This document shows, one piece after another, positions 43,739-53,311 of a DNA stretch of 64,000 nt. This DNA is from Methanococcoides methylutens MM1. Lineage in GTDB: Archaea > Halobacteriota > Methanosarcinia > Methanosarcinales > Methanosarcinaceae. The notes under the pieces were generated by a model. The model was given only the letters and a program-made list of their open reading frames with translations. It had not been told where the DNA came from and made no database searches. The stretch covers positions 1,922,001 through 1,986,000 of the forward strand of contig NZ_CP009518.1 of assembly GCF_000970325.1 (NCBI RefSeq), in the 5' to 3' direction. Both the position numbers and the translations under genes were made by a program. The first letter of the stretch is position 1. Each line of letters starts with the position of its first letter.

Positions 43739-44871
43739 GCCCCCAGGAAAGATGCGAGGTTAGACTGCCTGGAACCGTTGATAGAGATGTATGGACGTGC
43801 ATGTGTCACAACAACACCCATGCGTGCAAGCTCCTGCTCGGAATCTATGGGGCGGGAACGTATTATTCTGTTAGCACTTATCGGACCGATTCCGGGAACC
43901 ATAAGAAGATCAGGCATATCTGCGGAGTTAACATCAACCGGAAATCGGTCGGGTTGTGATTGGGCGAGCATTACTTTCGGATCTGCATTTCCAAGGAAAC
44001 CCTCCTCATTATAGATCTCATCAAAGTCATTTGCCCTCAGACCGTAATCCTTCAGCAGGAAAGACATCTGATACAATCTCTGCTCACGCCATTTAGGAGA
44101 GGCAACTCCGTCTTCAAGCGGTGTATCAGGGACAGGATCAAAGCTCATAAAATAAGGCCTCCGAAGCTCGTATTTGTCCATGAATTTGTCAACGGTTTTC
44201 ACAATATCCCGATCAGGTTCCGACACCGCCCCAACTACGAACTGGGTGTCATTTGCTCCTACAAGCCTGCCCATTCCGGCATATTCCCTCCTCTTTTTAT
44301 GTATGAGGTCCTTTGTCCATTTGAGCCTCTGGAGAACATCGTTCTTGTAATCGAAATTGGGACAGATCTCAGAATAGTTCACTGAATTTGTGGTCTCTGC
44401 ATTCACACCGAACTTGTTCGCATGTTCGGCTATCTGCTCAAGTAAATATTTAGGAGTGCCTGGCATCACACGGATGTTGATATAACCTTTGAAACCCTGA
44501 CCTCTCAAAAGTTCGACCACTTCCAGTTGTTTCTGTGACGTCTGCTCGGCATCACCCATTATGCCGGAAGAAAGGAACAAACCCTCGATAGCATTTCTTC
44601 TGTAAAATGACCAGGTGATCTTTGCGATCTCCTCAGGATCAAGAGTTGCCCTCATAGTATCCCGTTCACAACGGTTAGGGCAATATGCACACTCGCCTGC
44701 ACAGGAGTTAGATAGCAATGTCTTATACAGCTGTATGCATCTTCCGTCGGGACCGAACGCATGGCATACTGCACTCTGGTTGCAGCTGTCATATTTAGTT
44801 CCTGAGGAGAGCAATTGCATTCTCTCCGATAATGTCAGGTGTTGTTCGTTCCTTCTTTCCGCAATCATCAA
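43729..44871 (-). CDS. Radical SAM protein with C-terminal HhH, putative DNA modification/repair
   Basis: 380-residue radical SAM enzyme. The cluster-binding motif is CAGECAYC (Cx3Cx2C, about residues 58-65), with additional cysteines around it (CNQSAVC, CERD). The TIM-barrel part includes GLFLSSGIMGDAEQTSQKQLE and INIRVMPGTPKYLL. The C-terminus has a helix-hairpin-helix, NSADMPDLLMVPGIGPISANRI, for DNA binding. This is the TIGR03916-type partner of DUF4130. First gene of a probable three-gene repair operon. Substrate and reaction are not known. Confidence 0.87.
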   Translation of the reverse strand: MMIAERRNEQHLTLSERMQLLSSGTKYDSCNQSAVCHAFGPDGRCIQLYKTLLSNSCAGECAYCPNRCERDTMRATLDPEEIAKITWSFYRRNAIEGLFLSSGIMGDAEQTSQKQLEVVELLRGQGFKGYINIRVMPGTPKYLLEQIAEHANKFGVNAETTNSVNYSEICPNFDYKNDVLQRLKWTKDLIHKKRREYAGMGRLVGANDTQFVVGAVSEPDRDIVKTVDKFMDKYELRRPYFMSFDPVPDTPLEDGVASPKWREQRLYQMSFLLKDYGLRANDFDEIYNEEGFLGNADPKVMLAQSQPDRFPVDVNSADMPDLLMVPGIGPISANRIIRSRPIDSEQELARMGVVVTHARPYISINGSRQSNLASFLGACS

Positions 44872-44946
44872 TTGATAGATTGCAGCGTAGCTATATAATC
44901 AACTGCCAAGCGGAGTGAAAGTATTATTTAATAAAAAAAAGAGAGA

Positions 44947-45462
44947 TCATTCCTTGACATGAATATCAAGCTTGATCTTTGTAACAGGTTCCAGTTTCTT
45001 CCATTCTATTGTTGTATCCTCATCGATGATACAGTTCTGAACAGACTTCTCCGAGAACTCACCATTTATCTCATAAACGTAGAGCCCTTCATCCCCGTCT
45101 GTTGAAACGATAACTTCCCTGTCACCTTTCTTCTTAACCTTGACAGCTGCAACACCACGAAGAGCATCAAGCAAGCTCGTACCTTTTTCAACCTCAATTG
45201 ACTTTGTAGGAGCGAACACGTTCATTGCAAGATATATGTTCTCCCTGTTCGGTTTCAGAACATGGGTTTTTCCAAAGATCTTTCGCTCAACAAGGTCTGC
45301 CTCTTCAAGGATCTTAACATGTTTAGCAGCCACCGGAACGGAAATCTCCAATTCCCTTGCAAGTTCAGATATATGGCGTTCGGATTCATCAAGTAGCTCA
45401 AGCATCCTTATACGTGTATCGCTTCCCAGAGCATGGAACACTTTATTATCTATCTGACTCAT
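44947..45462 (-). CDS. ArsR-like winged-helix regulator
   Basis: 171-residue regulator. The winged-helix DNA-binding domain fills the first 75 residues (FHALGSDTRIRMLELLDESERHISELARELEISVPVAAKHVKILEEADLV). The C-terminal half (about 90-171) is a beta-rich domain of unknown ligand with no metal-binding cysteines. Single gene, 75 bp from the radical SAM gene start. Its target cannot be told from the sequence. Confidence 0.85.
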   Translation of the reverse strand: MSQIDNKVFHALGSDTRIRMLELLDESERHISELARELEISVPVAAKHVKILEEADLVERKIFGKTHVLKPNRENIYLAMNVFAPTKSIEVEKGTSLLDALRGVAAVKVKKKGDREVIVSTDGDEGLYVYEINGEFSEKSVQNCIIDEDTTIEWKKLEPVTKIKLDIHVKE

Positions 45463-45549
45463 AGTTGAAAAGAGTCTTTATTCATATATAAGCTTGTTGT
45501 TACGGCGTTAACATTCAACCTGATTTTGACCTGTTGAGAAAAAGCGAAT

Positions 45550-46278
45550 TCACTTAATGCCCATTCTTTTTAAAGCATCCAGACTGCTGAGCACATCCTC
45601 TTCACATTTATTTTCAATGATCTTGGTTGCTTTGCTTTTCTTAAGCAATCCGGAAAAAGATCCGAAATCAATATTCCCGTTCCCAATGAAAAAATGATCA
45701 TCGATATCCCCATTGTTATCATGTAGGTGGAAGTGTGAGACCGAATCCCCCATTGTTTCCAGGAATTCATTCAGGTTGCCCAATGTGTTCGCATGACCTA
45801 CATCCAGAGTGAATCCATTGCCTCCAAGGTCAAAGCCCGGGTGCCTGAACAAAAAACAATCCCATTTTGGCATATTCTCGATACATATCCTGACACCTGT
45901 ATCTTTAGATATGGCCTTAAGGTCAACTACTGATCTTTCAAATGCCTTCTGTGCATATGGCATATCAACTGGATAGGAAAAATATCCGGGATGGACCACC
46001 AGAACATCAGAATCAAGTTCATTGCAGATGTCAACCATCTGTTCGACCACACTAATAGCTGCAAGTCGCATAGGTTCCCTCAGGCTGGACAGGTTCATAT
46101 CAGTACTCGGGGCATGGACCGTGTATTTCAGGTCATAGGAGTATGCCAGTTCTTCCTCACGAAGGAGATCATGTCTTCCTTCCGAGAAGATCTCAGCGCA
46201 ATCTGCCATTGGTTCTATTTTTTCCAGTGCTTCTGAAAGTGGAAGTTCGTGAAAAGCAAAAGATGATATACCTATCAT
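45550..46278 (-). CDS. Xylose isomerase-like TIM barrel protein (sugar phosphate isomerase/epimerase family)
   Basis: 242-residue TIM barrel of the AP endonuclease 2/xylose isomerase-like superfamily. Candidate metal ligands occur at the ends of successive strands: YTVHAPS (about 55), VVHPGYF (about 98), CIENMP (about 135), LDVGHANTLG (about 162), HFHLHDNNG (about 185) and IENK near the end. The substrate is unknown; such proteins in methanogens are variously annotated as isomerases or endonucleases. Stands alone. Confidence 0.8.
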   Translation of the reverse strand: MIGISSFAFHELPLSEALEKIEPMADCAEIFSEGRHDLLREEELAYSYDLKYTVHAPSTDMNLSSLREPMRLAAISVVEQMVDICNELDSDVLVVHPGYFSYPVDMPYAQKAFERSVVDLKAISKDTGVRICIENMPKWDCFLFRHPGFDLGGNGFTLDVGHANTLGNLNEFLETMGDSVSHFHLHDNNGDIDDHFFIGNGNIDFGSFSGLLKKSKATKIIENKCEEDVLSSLDALKRMGIK

Positions 46279-46426
46279 GTTGTCAAATCCTCCATATTAA
46301 TTCAATTTCATTTATTTTCCGGAAAATATAATCTAAAGACTCTACCTATTGACCTCGATCTTTCCAGCCTACAAACAATACCTTTTTTGACATGACAAAA
46401 ACTGCCCCCATATAAGCCAAAATAAA

Positions 46427-47605
46427 TCACACAAAACCTATAGACATTTCTGAATGAATTATCCTTACCGTCTTGTTCTCAAACCAGACAGTGATTGTGT
46501 CATTATTCCTGTAGATGTTTCCTCCTGAAAGGTCGCGCATATAAATCTCAAAAGCATCGGGAGCATAGGAATACATGGTTATGGTGGTGTTCTCCACATA
46601 AGGATAAATCATCTCACGACGATTTTTGGATTCCATAGTGACAGTTGCAAGACCATTACCACTGACACTTTCCTTGTCCCCTACAAGATCAAAGAACCAC
46701 AAAGTAAGCAGACTTCCATCTTCTTCCAGTTTGATGAAAGGATTGGAACGGATCGCAGAACTGCCGCCCTGGGCAATGATCAATGCACCATTCTCAAAGA
46801 TAAGCTCCTGATCGATCCAGAAATTGTTGCTTGCCCTGTACTTGAAATATCCTGAAGAGAAGTTGAGTGATACATTCTCGGCAGGTCCTCCACGGTCTTG
46901 TAGTGTATAAAACGTTTTTTCATAGAATACATGGAAAATACCTTTAGGACCATCAAATATAAGTGTAAATGGACCAGTGTTTTCTGCATCTTCAATCATT
47001 GACTTAAACCCAAATGCAGGATTTAATAAGTCTGAAGTAATATTAGAAGTACCATTTGCGACAGATAATTTGTTTTTCGATAAGAGATTAGAATTATGAT
47101 ATAGCCTAGATTCTACACTACTACTCTCATAACTAACCTCGATCTTATCGTTACTATTGTTAATTTCAACCGAATATGGACCTGCGTTGCTTGATTCAAG
47201 AACTAGATCGGAAACTGACAATACATCCAAAATTATTTCAGAACTGCCATCAAGGTATATCTTTTCCTTTTTCGGATAAGCATTGGTCAATTCAACCCCT
47301 GTCCAGCCAGCATTCGGATCCAGTGTTAGGGTCCCGCTCGACGAAAGAGAAGACAATAAAGGAAGCCCACCATCCCCAAGAGGTATGCTGATCATATCCA
47401 CAGATGATTCAGATACTGCTACTGAAGATATTTCAGTAAAACCTCTTCTCACGTTCTGCATGTGTTCCACTTCATGATCCGCAGCAAGGGATGGGATATA
47501 ATATGCCTGAAGGGCTGTGAAGAAAGTTGTGAGAACAACAAGTACAAGTATAGCACCGATGACTGTGGATACAGCATTGTCATCAACCAGGATTCCATTA
47601 CGCAT
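46427..47605 (-). CDS. Pilin-like protein of the type IV pilus operon (large)
   Basis: 392-residue membrane-anchored protein with an N-terminal class III-like signal: DDNAVSTVIGAILVLVVLTTFF, in which the sequence after the charged stretch would be the pilin helix. The long C-terminal region is beta-rich and extracellular. It is the last gene of the minus-strand pilus operon and overlaps the preceding gene by 8 bp. It may be a minor pilin or tip/adhesin-type subunit. Confidence 0.7.
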   Translation of the reverse strand: MRNGILVDDNAVSTVIGAILVLVVLTTFFTALQAYYIPSLAADHEVEHMQNVRRGFTEISSVAVSESSVDMISIPLGDGGLPLLSSLSSSGTLTLDPNAGWTGVELTNAYPKKEKIYLDGSSEIILDVLSVSDLVLESSNAGPYSVEINNSNDKIEVSYESSSVESRLYHNSNLLSKNKLSVANGTSNITSDLLNPAFGFKSMIEDAENTGPFTLIFDGPKGIFHVFYEKTFYTLQDRGGPAENVSLNFSSGYFKYRASNNFWIDQELIFENGALIIAQGGSSAIRSNPFIKLEEDGSLLTLWFFDLVGDKESVSGNGLATVTMESKNRREMIYPYVENTTITMYSYAPDAFEIYMRDLSGGNIYRNNDTITVWFENKTVRIIHSEMSIGFV

Positions 47606-48047
47606 TCGAACTCACCTCTGATGTGGCAAGTACTGCACGGCGGTGCACTACAGATACATCAGTTATGTTCATGACATCAGTGTTGACATGGATCCTTTCG
47701 GGGAACTTCCATATAATGACCGACTGATTGGAATCCAGTGCCCCTGTCGAACTATTACATCTACAAACATGATCCTTATCAGAGAGTTCATAGATGAACG
47801 GACCACTTGCATTCGCGACCTGGATAGTTATCTCTTCGGCTTTTAAAACATCCCCGCCCACATGCGAAATATCCAGACTTGAGCCGCTCACATTTACTAT
47901 CTCGATCTCTACATAGGGTACACGCTCATCAGGAAGCATTTCGAACACACCTATAGAGAATACTGTTACAAGTGACACCATTATCGAAAGCTTAAGCATT
48001 TCACCAACTATTTCCGAGACCATCGTATATTCCTCTGATTTTTTCAA
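47598..48047 (-). CDS. Small pilin-like protein of the pilus operon
   Basis: 149 residues with one N-terminal membrane helix (EIVGEMLKLSIMVSLVTVFSIGVF) and an extracellular beta domain. A CRC pair (about 90) may form a disulfide. It overlaps the FlaJ-like gene by 4 bp. Probably a minor pilin; the signal motif is less standard than in the two upstream pilins. Confidence 0.65.
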   Translation of the reverse strand: MKKSEEYTMVSEIVGEMLKLSIMVSLVTVFSIGVFEMLPDERVPYVEIEIVNVSGSSLDISHVGGDVLKAEEITIQVANASGPFIYELSDKDHVCRCNSSTGALDSNQSVIIWKFPERIHVNTDVMNITDVSVVHRRAVLATSEVSSNA

Positions 48048-49873
48048 TAATTCATTAACAACGTAAAGACTGCATACGTAAGCAGCAAGCAGATAATAGA
48101 GTGCTTCAGACCAGACATTATGCGGCCTTCAGCCATTTGACCGGTCACAAGACCTGCAAAGAATCCAAGTACACCGCATGTCAGGAACATTGTCGAGACA
48201 ATCTCATCGACGTCCATGAGAGATTCACCCATACTGGTTACTGATGGCAGGAATTCCATGGAAATGGAATAACATACGTAAAGAAATGTACCAAATGCGA
48301 TATACACAGTTGCCAGGTAAATGAATCCCGTCTCAAAACGCATTGCTCGCATGGACATCATATTCTCAGCGTCTTCTGCTGCTATCAGAAGCACATCCTT
48401 TGTGCTATCATTGACCTCACTTGCTTTGACTATGAGTGTGACTGCACGCCTTAGTGCAGGGGTCCCCACCCTGTCCTCGAACCTCGTGAGAGCTTCTTTC
48501 ATTTCAGCTCCCCATTCAAGGTCAAGCCAGATGCGTTTTACTTCTGTAGAAAGGACGCCGATATCAGACCTTAAGATCATGCCGATAGCATGCTTAAGAG
48601 TAAGACCTATTTCATTGATCTCAGCAAGGCGGCGAAGGAAGTCAGGGATCGACTTTTCGATCTTTGCAAGACGCCTGAGCTTGTATTCAAAAGCTACCGA
48701 GGTCGGGAAAAGCACAAGTATCAATCCAAGCATTGCCTGTTTATCAAATGCTTCCTCCAGAAGGACAAAGGGAAGAACCATCAATGGCACGCCTATTATG
48801 AGAGCATAAAGAGGTTGTTCTACCATAGGTGCGAACGGGTTCTTCAATACATCAAAAATTCTCCTGAAACGTTTCTTCTTTTCGTATCCCTCTACCATCT
48901 TTTTGTACTCTTCTTCTGACATATCTTCTTCCCTGATGGAAAATGTCTTTTTGAGAAGATGATGTGTACCGTATTTCATTCCAAGATCTTCTTTGGGAGA
49001 AATAGCATCAATAATGACAAGCAATGCAATGGAACCCACAGGCAGCCCGATATATAGCATCTGGTAGAGGAAAGGGGATTGGGATGCGTTTAGCATACCA
49101 ATTGTAATAAGAGTGATCAGCAGGAAGATCGGAACTGCTACGAAAGCTACTACGTAGACCTCGCAGATCAGTTCGAGTGTCTTTATGAAACGTTCCTGTG
49201 TTTTTTTTGCATGTTCAAAATACTGGTCCATCTTGACAGAGAAATATTCATGGATATTTGCACCGCCTTCTGCCATAGGGATCAGGTTTTCCAGAAATTC
49301 CTTAAAGGTAGGTGATGGCGTTGTCCGGGACGTCTCCTTCATTGCTGAGATCAGGTCACTTCCCAGTAGTTCCACATCCCTTACGATATATCCGGCTTCG
49401 ATAGCTGCTTCCCCATAGATATGTTCCTTGGTGGATAGCTCCTTGAAAATATCATATACAGTGGTACCCCCTTTGCTCATACCATAACAAAAAGAAGCTA
49501 CATGAGGCAACATTACATCAATATTGGTCTTACGGGAAGATGCCTTGAACTTCGGGGAGTAAATATAGAGAGAATATGTCACATAACCTGCTATCAACGA
49601 ACCGATCACATAGACAAGCGGATAGGACAGAATTTTATCGAAAAGTGACAGGACCGAGAAAGCGGGTAATTTCCCCATATAAGGTACCAGATACATTAGT
49701 ACAGGTATCAGGACCATTATACCTAATGCATTCATGACGGCCTTGCTTACATGCTCATCATAGAAGAGGTCCGATCTGGCACTCTTGAGGTTCTTGCGAA
49801 GCTCAGTGTACTTCTCAGGATGTTTTCTTGCATAATCCCTGACAAACTTCAAGCTGTCAACCCCCTCATGCAT
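48044..49873 (-). CDS. Type IV pilus platform protein, TadC/FlaJ (T2SSF) family
   Basis: Inner-membrane platform for pilus assembly. The ATG at 49873 (MHEGVDSLKF) overlaps the ATPase stop by 8 bp and is preferred over a longer frame that would run into that gene. The product is about 609 residues with two T2SSF halves, each with the conserved helical hairpin (PHVASFCYGMSKGGTTVYDIF; IPDFLRRLAEINEIGLTLKHAI), and seven or more membrane helices in two clusters (about 40-120, 225-290; 365-420, 525-609). Confidence 0.88.
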   Translation of the reverse strand: MHEGVDSLKFVRDYARKHPEKYTELRKNLKSARSDLFYDEHVSKAVMNALGIMVLIPVLMYLVPYMGKLPAFSVLSLFDKILSYPLVYVIGSLIAGYVTYSLYIYSPKFKASSRKTNIDVMLPHVASFCYGMSKGGTTVYDIFKELSTKEHIYGEAAIEAGYIVRDVELLGSDLISAMKETSRTTPSPTFKEFLENLIPMAEGGANIHEYFSVKMDQYFEHAKKTQERFIKTLELICEVYVVAFVAVPIFLLITLITIGMLNASQSPFLYQMLYIGLPVGSIALLVIIDAISPKEDLGMKYGTHHLLKKTFSIREEDMSEEEYKKMVEGYEKKKRFRRIFDVLKNPFAPMVEQPLYALIIGVPLMVLPFVLLEEAFDKQAMLGLILVLFPTSVAFEYKLRRLAKIEKSIPDFLRRLAEINEIGLTLKHAIGMILRSDIGVLSTEVKRIWLDLEWGAEMKEALTRFEDRVGTPALRRAVTLIVKASEVNDSTKDVLLIAAEDAENMMSMRAMRFETGFIYLATVYIAFGTFLYVCYSISMEFLPSVTSMGESLMDVDEIVSTMFLTCGVLGFFAGLVTGQMAEGRIMSGLKHSIICLLLTYAVFTLLMNY

Positions 49874-51578
49874 CTCCTGTGGAGCCTTCCCTGTTCTGTG
49901 CCATCTTGTGCATTGCCAGTGCAACCATCACTTTCATGGGGTCTTTGTAGTAGTTATTGATCCATTCGACAATATCATAGTAATCGCGAACACCCATATC
50001 TATAAGGGTTTCCAGGACCATGCGCCTTCTGTCAAGTTCATCCTGCAGCTCCTCTTCAGACCATCCCTGCCTGTGTCTGATATCCGTAAGGATGGCAGAG
50101 CCATGGTTGATAAGTTCATCTGTTTGTGGTTCCCACAGGAAACAATCCTTCAGGATAACACCGGTACCATCCAGACCTGCGACCTCTGCGACCTGGATCA
50201 CCTTTCGTTTTTCCACACCCACTTCATAGGAGTTGTGCAGCATGCAAATAACATCAAGGGCTGAGAACATGGCTGATGGAACATCAATAGGCGGATTTGT
50301 GAACCTGTTAATGACCTCATTCGCTGTTCCTGCGTGGAAAGTGCTGCAGGTGGCATGCCCGGCATTCATTGCCTGGAAAAGGGTCTGTGCTTCACGGCTC
50401 CTTACTTCTCCCACAAGGAGGTAATCCGGACGCTGCCTGAGAGCTGCTTTGAGCAGGTCCTCGAGCTCAACGCTTCCCACCTCATCACGATTGAAGCTCT
50501 CCCTTGTGACCGTGGGAATCCAGTTAACGTGAGGAAGCTGTACCTCACGCGTGTCCTCAAGTGTGACGATACGCGTACTTGAAGGTATGAACATGCAAAT
50601 AGCATTCAATGCGGAGGTCTTTCCGGTAGCAGTCCCTCCACACATGAGAATGTTCTTTCCGTTCTCCATGCAAAGCCAGAAATACGCCATGACCTCAGCA
50701 GAGAATGTATCCCATGCGATAAGATCCAGAGGTGTAAGAGGCACTTTCTTCTGCCTTCTTATTGTGAATGAGCTTCCCTTTGGACTGATGTCATGCCCAA
50801 AAGTGATATTGATACGCGAGCCATCCCGCATAGTAGTATCCAGTATTGGAGTTGATTTGGAGAGTGAACGTGAACTTTGCTGTGAAACACGCATTACAAA
50901 GGAATCAAGAACATCGTCATCATCGAAAACAACATCGGTATTGACGTTACCGTATCCCGCATGGTACACGAAGACCGGGATCTGCGCTCCGTTACAGAAT
51001 ATATCCTCGATATGAGGATCCCTCATGATCGCACTGATCCTCTCATATTCCACATAGTCCCGCTTGACGTAGTAGAATATCTTCTCAATGGACTTTACAT
51101 CCAGCTCAGAATAGTAATCCAGCAGCTCCACCGTCTGCTCCCGGATGATACGATATTTTTCCTGTATCGTCATATTGTCAATATCCGAGACACCCTTGAT
51201 GCTCAGCACATCCTGAAGCATCATATATATCTCCTCAAGCAGAAGCTTCTCGAACCTCGTTAATTTCGGCTCGACCACATGATAACTTACAGTATGTTCC
51301 ACCATGTCACGAACAATACAGACAAATGAATAAGGCTCATCCGTCCAGTACATGTCCAGTTTTTCACAATTATCAGGTAAATAGAATGTAGCTAACTCCC
51401 CATCGACAGCCGGATCATAGACCCGCCTCTCCTTCTTAGCTTTAGAAAAGGACGGCAACCTCGAAGAACCAGACCGTGAACTACCCGATGCTCCCTTCTC
51501 ACCGGATTTTGCTTTTTTCTTCTCCTTCTTCTTCAAACCGGAAGAAAAACCCTTGATCCTGTCCTTAAAACCAGCCAT
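49866..51578 (-). CDS. Type IV pilus secretion ATPase (TadA/FlaI/VirB11 family)
   Basis: 570-residue cytoplasmic motor for pilus assembly. A basic, low-complexity N-terminus (about 1-55, K/S/G-rich) precedes the N-domain. The ATPase core has Walker A CGGTATGKTSALNA (about 310), the Asp box (VTLEDTREVQLP, about 333), Walker B DYLLVGEVRSREA (about 388) and the His box TCSTFHAGTANEVINRF (about 410). Its order, ATPase then platform then pilins, with no archaellum (fla/arl) accessory genes, supports an adhesion pilus rather than an archaellum. Confidence 0.92.
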   Translation of the reverse strand: MAGFKDRIKGFSSGLKKKEKKKAKSGEKGASGSSRSGSSRLPSFSKAKKERRVYDPAVDGELATFYLPDNCEKLDMYWTDEPYSFVCIVRDMVEHTVSYHVVEPKLTRFEKLLLEEIYMMLQDVLSIKGVSDIDNMTIQEKYRIIREQTVELLDYYSELDVKSIEKIFYYVKRDYVEYERISAIMRDPHIEDIFCNGAQIPVFVYHAGYGNVNTDVVFDDDDVLDSFVMRVSQQSSRSLSKSTPILDTTMRDGSRINITFGHDISPKGSSFTIRRQKKVPLTPLDLIAWDTFSAEVMAYFWLCMENGKNILMCGGTATGKTSALNAICMFIPSSTRIVTLEDTREVQLPHVNWIPTVTRESFNRDEVGSVELEDLLKAALRQRPDYLLVGEVRSREAQTLFQAMNAGHATCSTFHAGTANEVINRFTNPPIDVPSAMFSALDVICMLHNSYEVGVEKRKVIQVAEVAGLDGTGVILKDCFLWEPQTDELINHGSAILTDIRHRQGWSEEELQDELDRRRMVLETLIDMGVRDYYDIVEWINNYYKDPMKVMVALAMHKMAQNREGSTGDA

Positions 51579-51653
51579 ATGTTACTTTCGAAGTAATGAT
51601 TTGTAATATTTATAATTATTGACGTTTTTAAAAAAAGAAAGGATGAACCCAGG

Positions 51654-52172
51654 TTATGGGTTCACGACTACATTTGTAGAGAAGATTGTCTGACCGGAGT
51701 CGGTGTCAATCAAGGTGCACTTGAAAGAGTCACCAATATTAACTGTCTGAGAAATTTCATCACCGGCGAATTTAACACCCCAACCTGATTCTGTTGCATA
51801 AGTAGTTGGATTATATCCATCTCCAACGGCAATTGTACCAACATCCCCTGGCCTCAGGTAGTCAGCATTCGGGGAAAATGAAACTTCAGACATATTGACA
51901 TATCCAGTTATAGCAGGGAAGCTGGATTCGATTTCAATCTTCAGATTGTTTTTATAGATAGTGTCCCCACCAAGTGCTTCAATTGTAACAGCATTACTTG
52001 ATTCATCGCATGAAACTGCAAATGTTGCCTGAGGAGCAGCTTCCTGGGACTCAATACTTCCGGCGTATGAACTTACAGCAGCTGCAAGAATGACTGTGAC
52101 AACAATCATCAGCATAACACCAATAACAGGTGTTACTCCTTTCTCATCTGAAAATAATCTCTTGAAATTCAT
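51654..52172 (-). CDS. Archaeal type IV pilin
   Basis: 172-residue pilin. The class III signal is textbook: FKRLFSDEKGVTPVIGVMLMI, with cleavage by the archaeal prepilin peptidase expected near the charged-to-hydrophobic boundary, followed by a helix ending VSSYAGS. The remainder is a beta-rich head. It is 2 bp from the other major pilin and resembles it through the N-terminus, so the pair arose by duplication. Confidence 0.9.
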   Translation of the reverse strand: MNFKRLFSDEKGVTPVIGVMLMIVVTVILAAAVSSYAGSIESQEAAPQATFAVSCDESSNAVTIEALGGDTIYKNNLKIEIESSFPAITGYVNMSEVSFSPNADYLRPGDVGTIAVGDGYNPTTYATESGWGVKFAGDEISQTVNIGDSFKCTLIDTDSGQTIFSTNVVVNP

Positions 52173-52173
52173 A

Positions 52174-52779
52174 TCAGATCACCTCTGTGTCAGTCTGGAA
52201 AATAACCTTCTGGCTAGGAGTATGTACAATCTTGACATTCACGAAGTCACCATCGGATACATTTGCCCAATCAGAGAACATAACATCCAGACTTGTAGTA
52301 CCCACATCAGTTCCATACTGGGAAGCATCCATGACAGATCCTGTCTTTAAAGTGTAGTTACCGAAGTCAGTGAGAGCGTTACCCTCAAAGCCTATTCCAG
52401 GATTGTTCAAATATGGAGCTGAACCAGTCACGTCACTATATCCATTATTGTAGGCAGTAGCACCATTGTTTGGAAGAATCTCAGTAACTACACCATTGGC
52501 ATCAGTGGTCATAATCTTAAGATCTGCTGTTGGCATGGATTCACCGGTTACCTGCTTAATCTGCAAATATGAAAGCGTTGTACCAGACATCGAATCATCT
52601 ATATCTTTCACACATTTAACATCAAATGTTGCTACTGGTGCGGATTCCGTTGTATCGATCATACCACTGCTGTAAGAGCTTACAGCGGCTGCGAGGATCA
52701 CGGTCACCACTACCATCAGCATTACGCCGATGACAGGGGACGTTCCTTTTTCATTATTGAACATGTTTTCAATTTTCAT
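52174..52779 (-). CDS. Archaeal type IV pilin, first gene of the pilus operon
   Basis: 201-residue pilin with signal FNNEKGTSPVIGVMLMVVVTVILAAAVSSY (in two parts: charged FNNEKG, then the hydrophobic helix), nearly identical over the helix to the second pilin. The head domain differs and is longer. A strong promoter with TATA in the loop of a palindrome lies about 130 bp upstream. No prepilin peptidase gene is in the window, so that enzyme must be encoded elsewhere. Confidence 0.9.
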   Translation of the reverse strand: MKIENMFNNEKGTSPVIGVMLMVVVTVILAAAVSSYSSGMIDTTESAPVATFDVKCVKDIDDSMSGTTLSYLQIKQVTGESMPTADLKIMTTDANGVVTEILPNNGATAYNNGYSDVTGSAPYLNNPGIGFEGNALTDFGNYTLKTGSVMDASQYGTDVGTTSLDVMFSDWANVSDGDFVNVKIVHTPSQKVIFQTDTEVI

Positions 52780-52863
52780 TTATTCACCTTTTGAGTCGAC
52801 CCTTTCCACCACTGAACACACTGAGTGCTTAACGGGTCGTAATTGTTGGCATTAAACAAATAT

Positions 52864-52881
52864 ACTTGATTTGAATCAAGT
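52864..52881. promoter_or_regulatory. Inverted repeat in the 5' leader of the pilin operon
   Basis: Perfect 7-bp arms ACTTGAT / ATCAAGT around a 4-bp spacer. It lies downstream of the pilin TATA box and 85 bp before the first start codon. Candidate operator or RNA hairpin. Confidence 0.35.
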
Positions 52882-52906
52882 GGTTTTACCAACTGACAAG
52901 ATGCCT

Positions 52907-52935
52907 AAACCAAATACCTATATAAACTTTGGTTT
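52907..52935 (-). promoter_or_regulatory. Pilin promoter: TATA box inside a palindrome
   Basis: Perfect 8-bp inverted repeat AAACCAAA / TTTGGTTT with a 13-bp spacer that contains the minus-strand TATA element TTTATATAGG. A protein binding both arms would cover the TATA box, so repression of pilin synthesis is a natural reading. Confidence 0.5.
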
Positions 52936-53269
52936 TCGGATTATTTGTCTATAATTAATAACTAATACATATATTATGAATTTATACATATATTAGTATT
53001 AATTATAATTATCATAATGATGAAAGTACCGAAACATTGCTATTTAGTATATAAATATAATGTAAAATACGTTAAAATGGATTTATTATAGATCATACAA
53101 TATTTTTTTTAATATGAATTATAACTTAGTTACGGCACATCTAAGAATAGATCAGAAAAGAAATATTAGTAATTTTACATATATATTAAAGAGATTTGAT
53201 AGAACATAGAGATCCTGAGATGAGATTATATGTTATTAAAGGGAGATGTATGTGGATAAAATGAACTTG

Positions 53270-53293
53270 TACATATTATTAAGGTAATATGTA
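53270..53293 (+). promoter_or_regulatory. Palindromic operator upstream of the ABC transporter promoter
   Basis: Perfect 9-bp inverted repeat TACATATTA-N6-TAATATGTA. It ends about 20 bp before the TATA-like TTTTTATAG at 53312-53320, the usual place for an activator or a repressor that blocks TFB. Confidence 0.5.
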
Positions 53294-53311
53294 TAAGCAT
53301 ATTACACAAAG

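Noticed and set aside
46427-52779. Archaellum operon
   Set aside because: ATPase and platform proteins are shared with archaella, but arlCDEFGH-type accessory genes are absent and the pilins are of the adhesion type.
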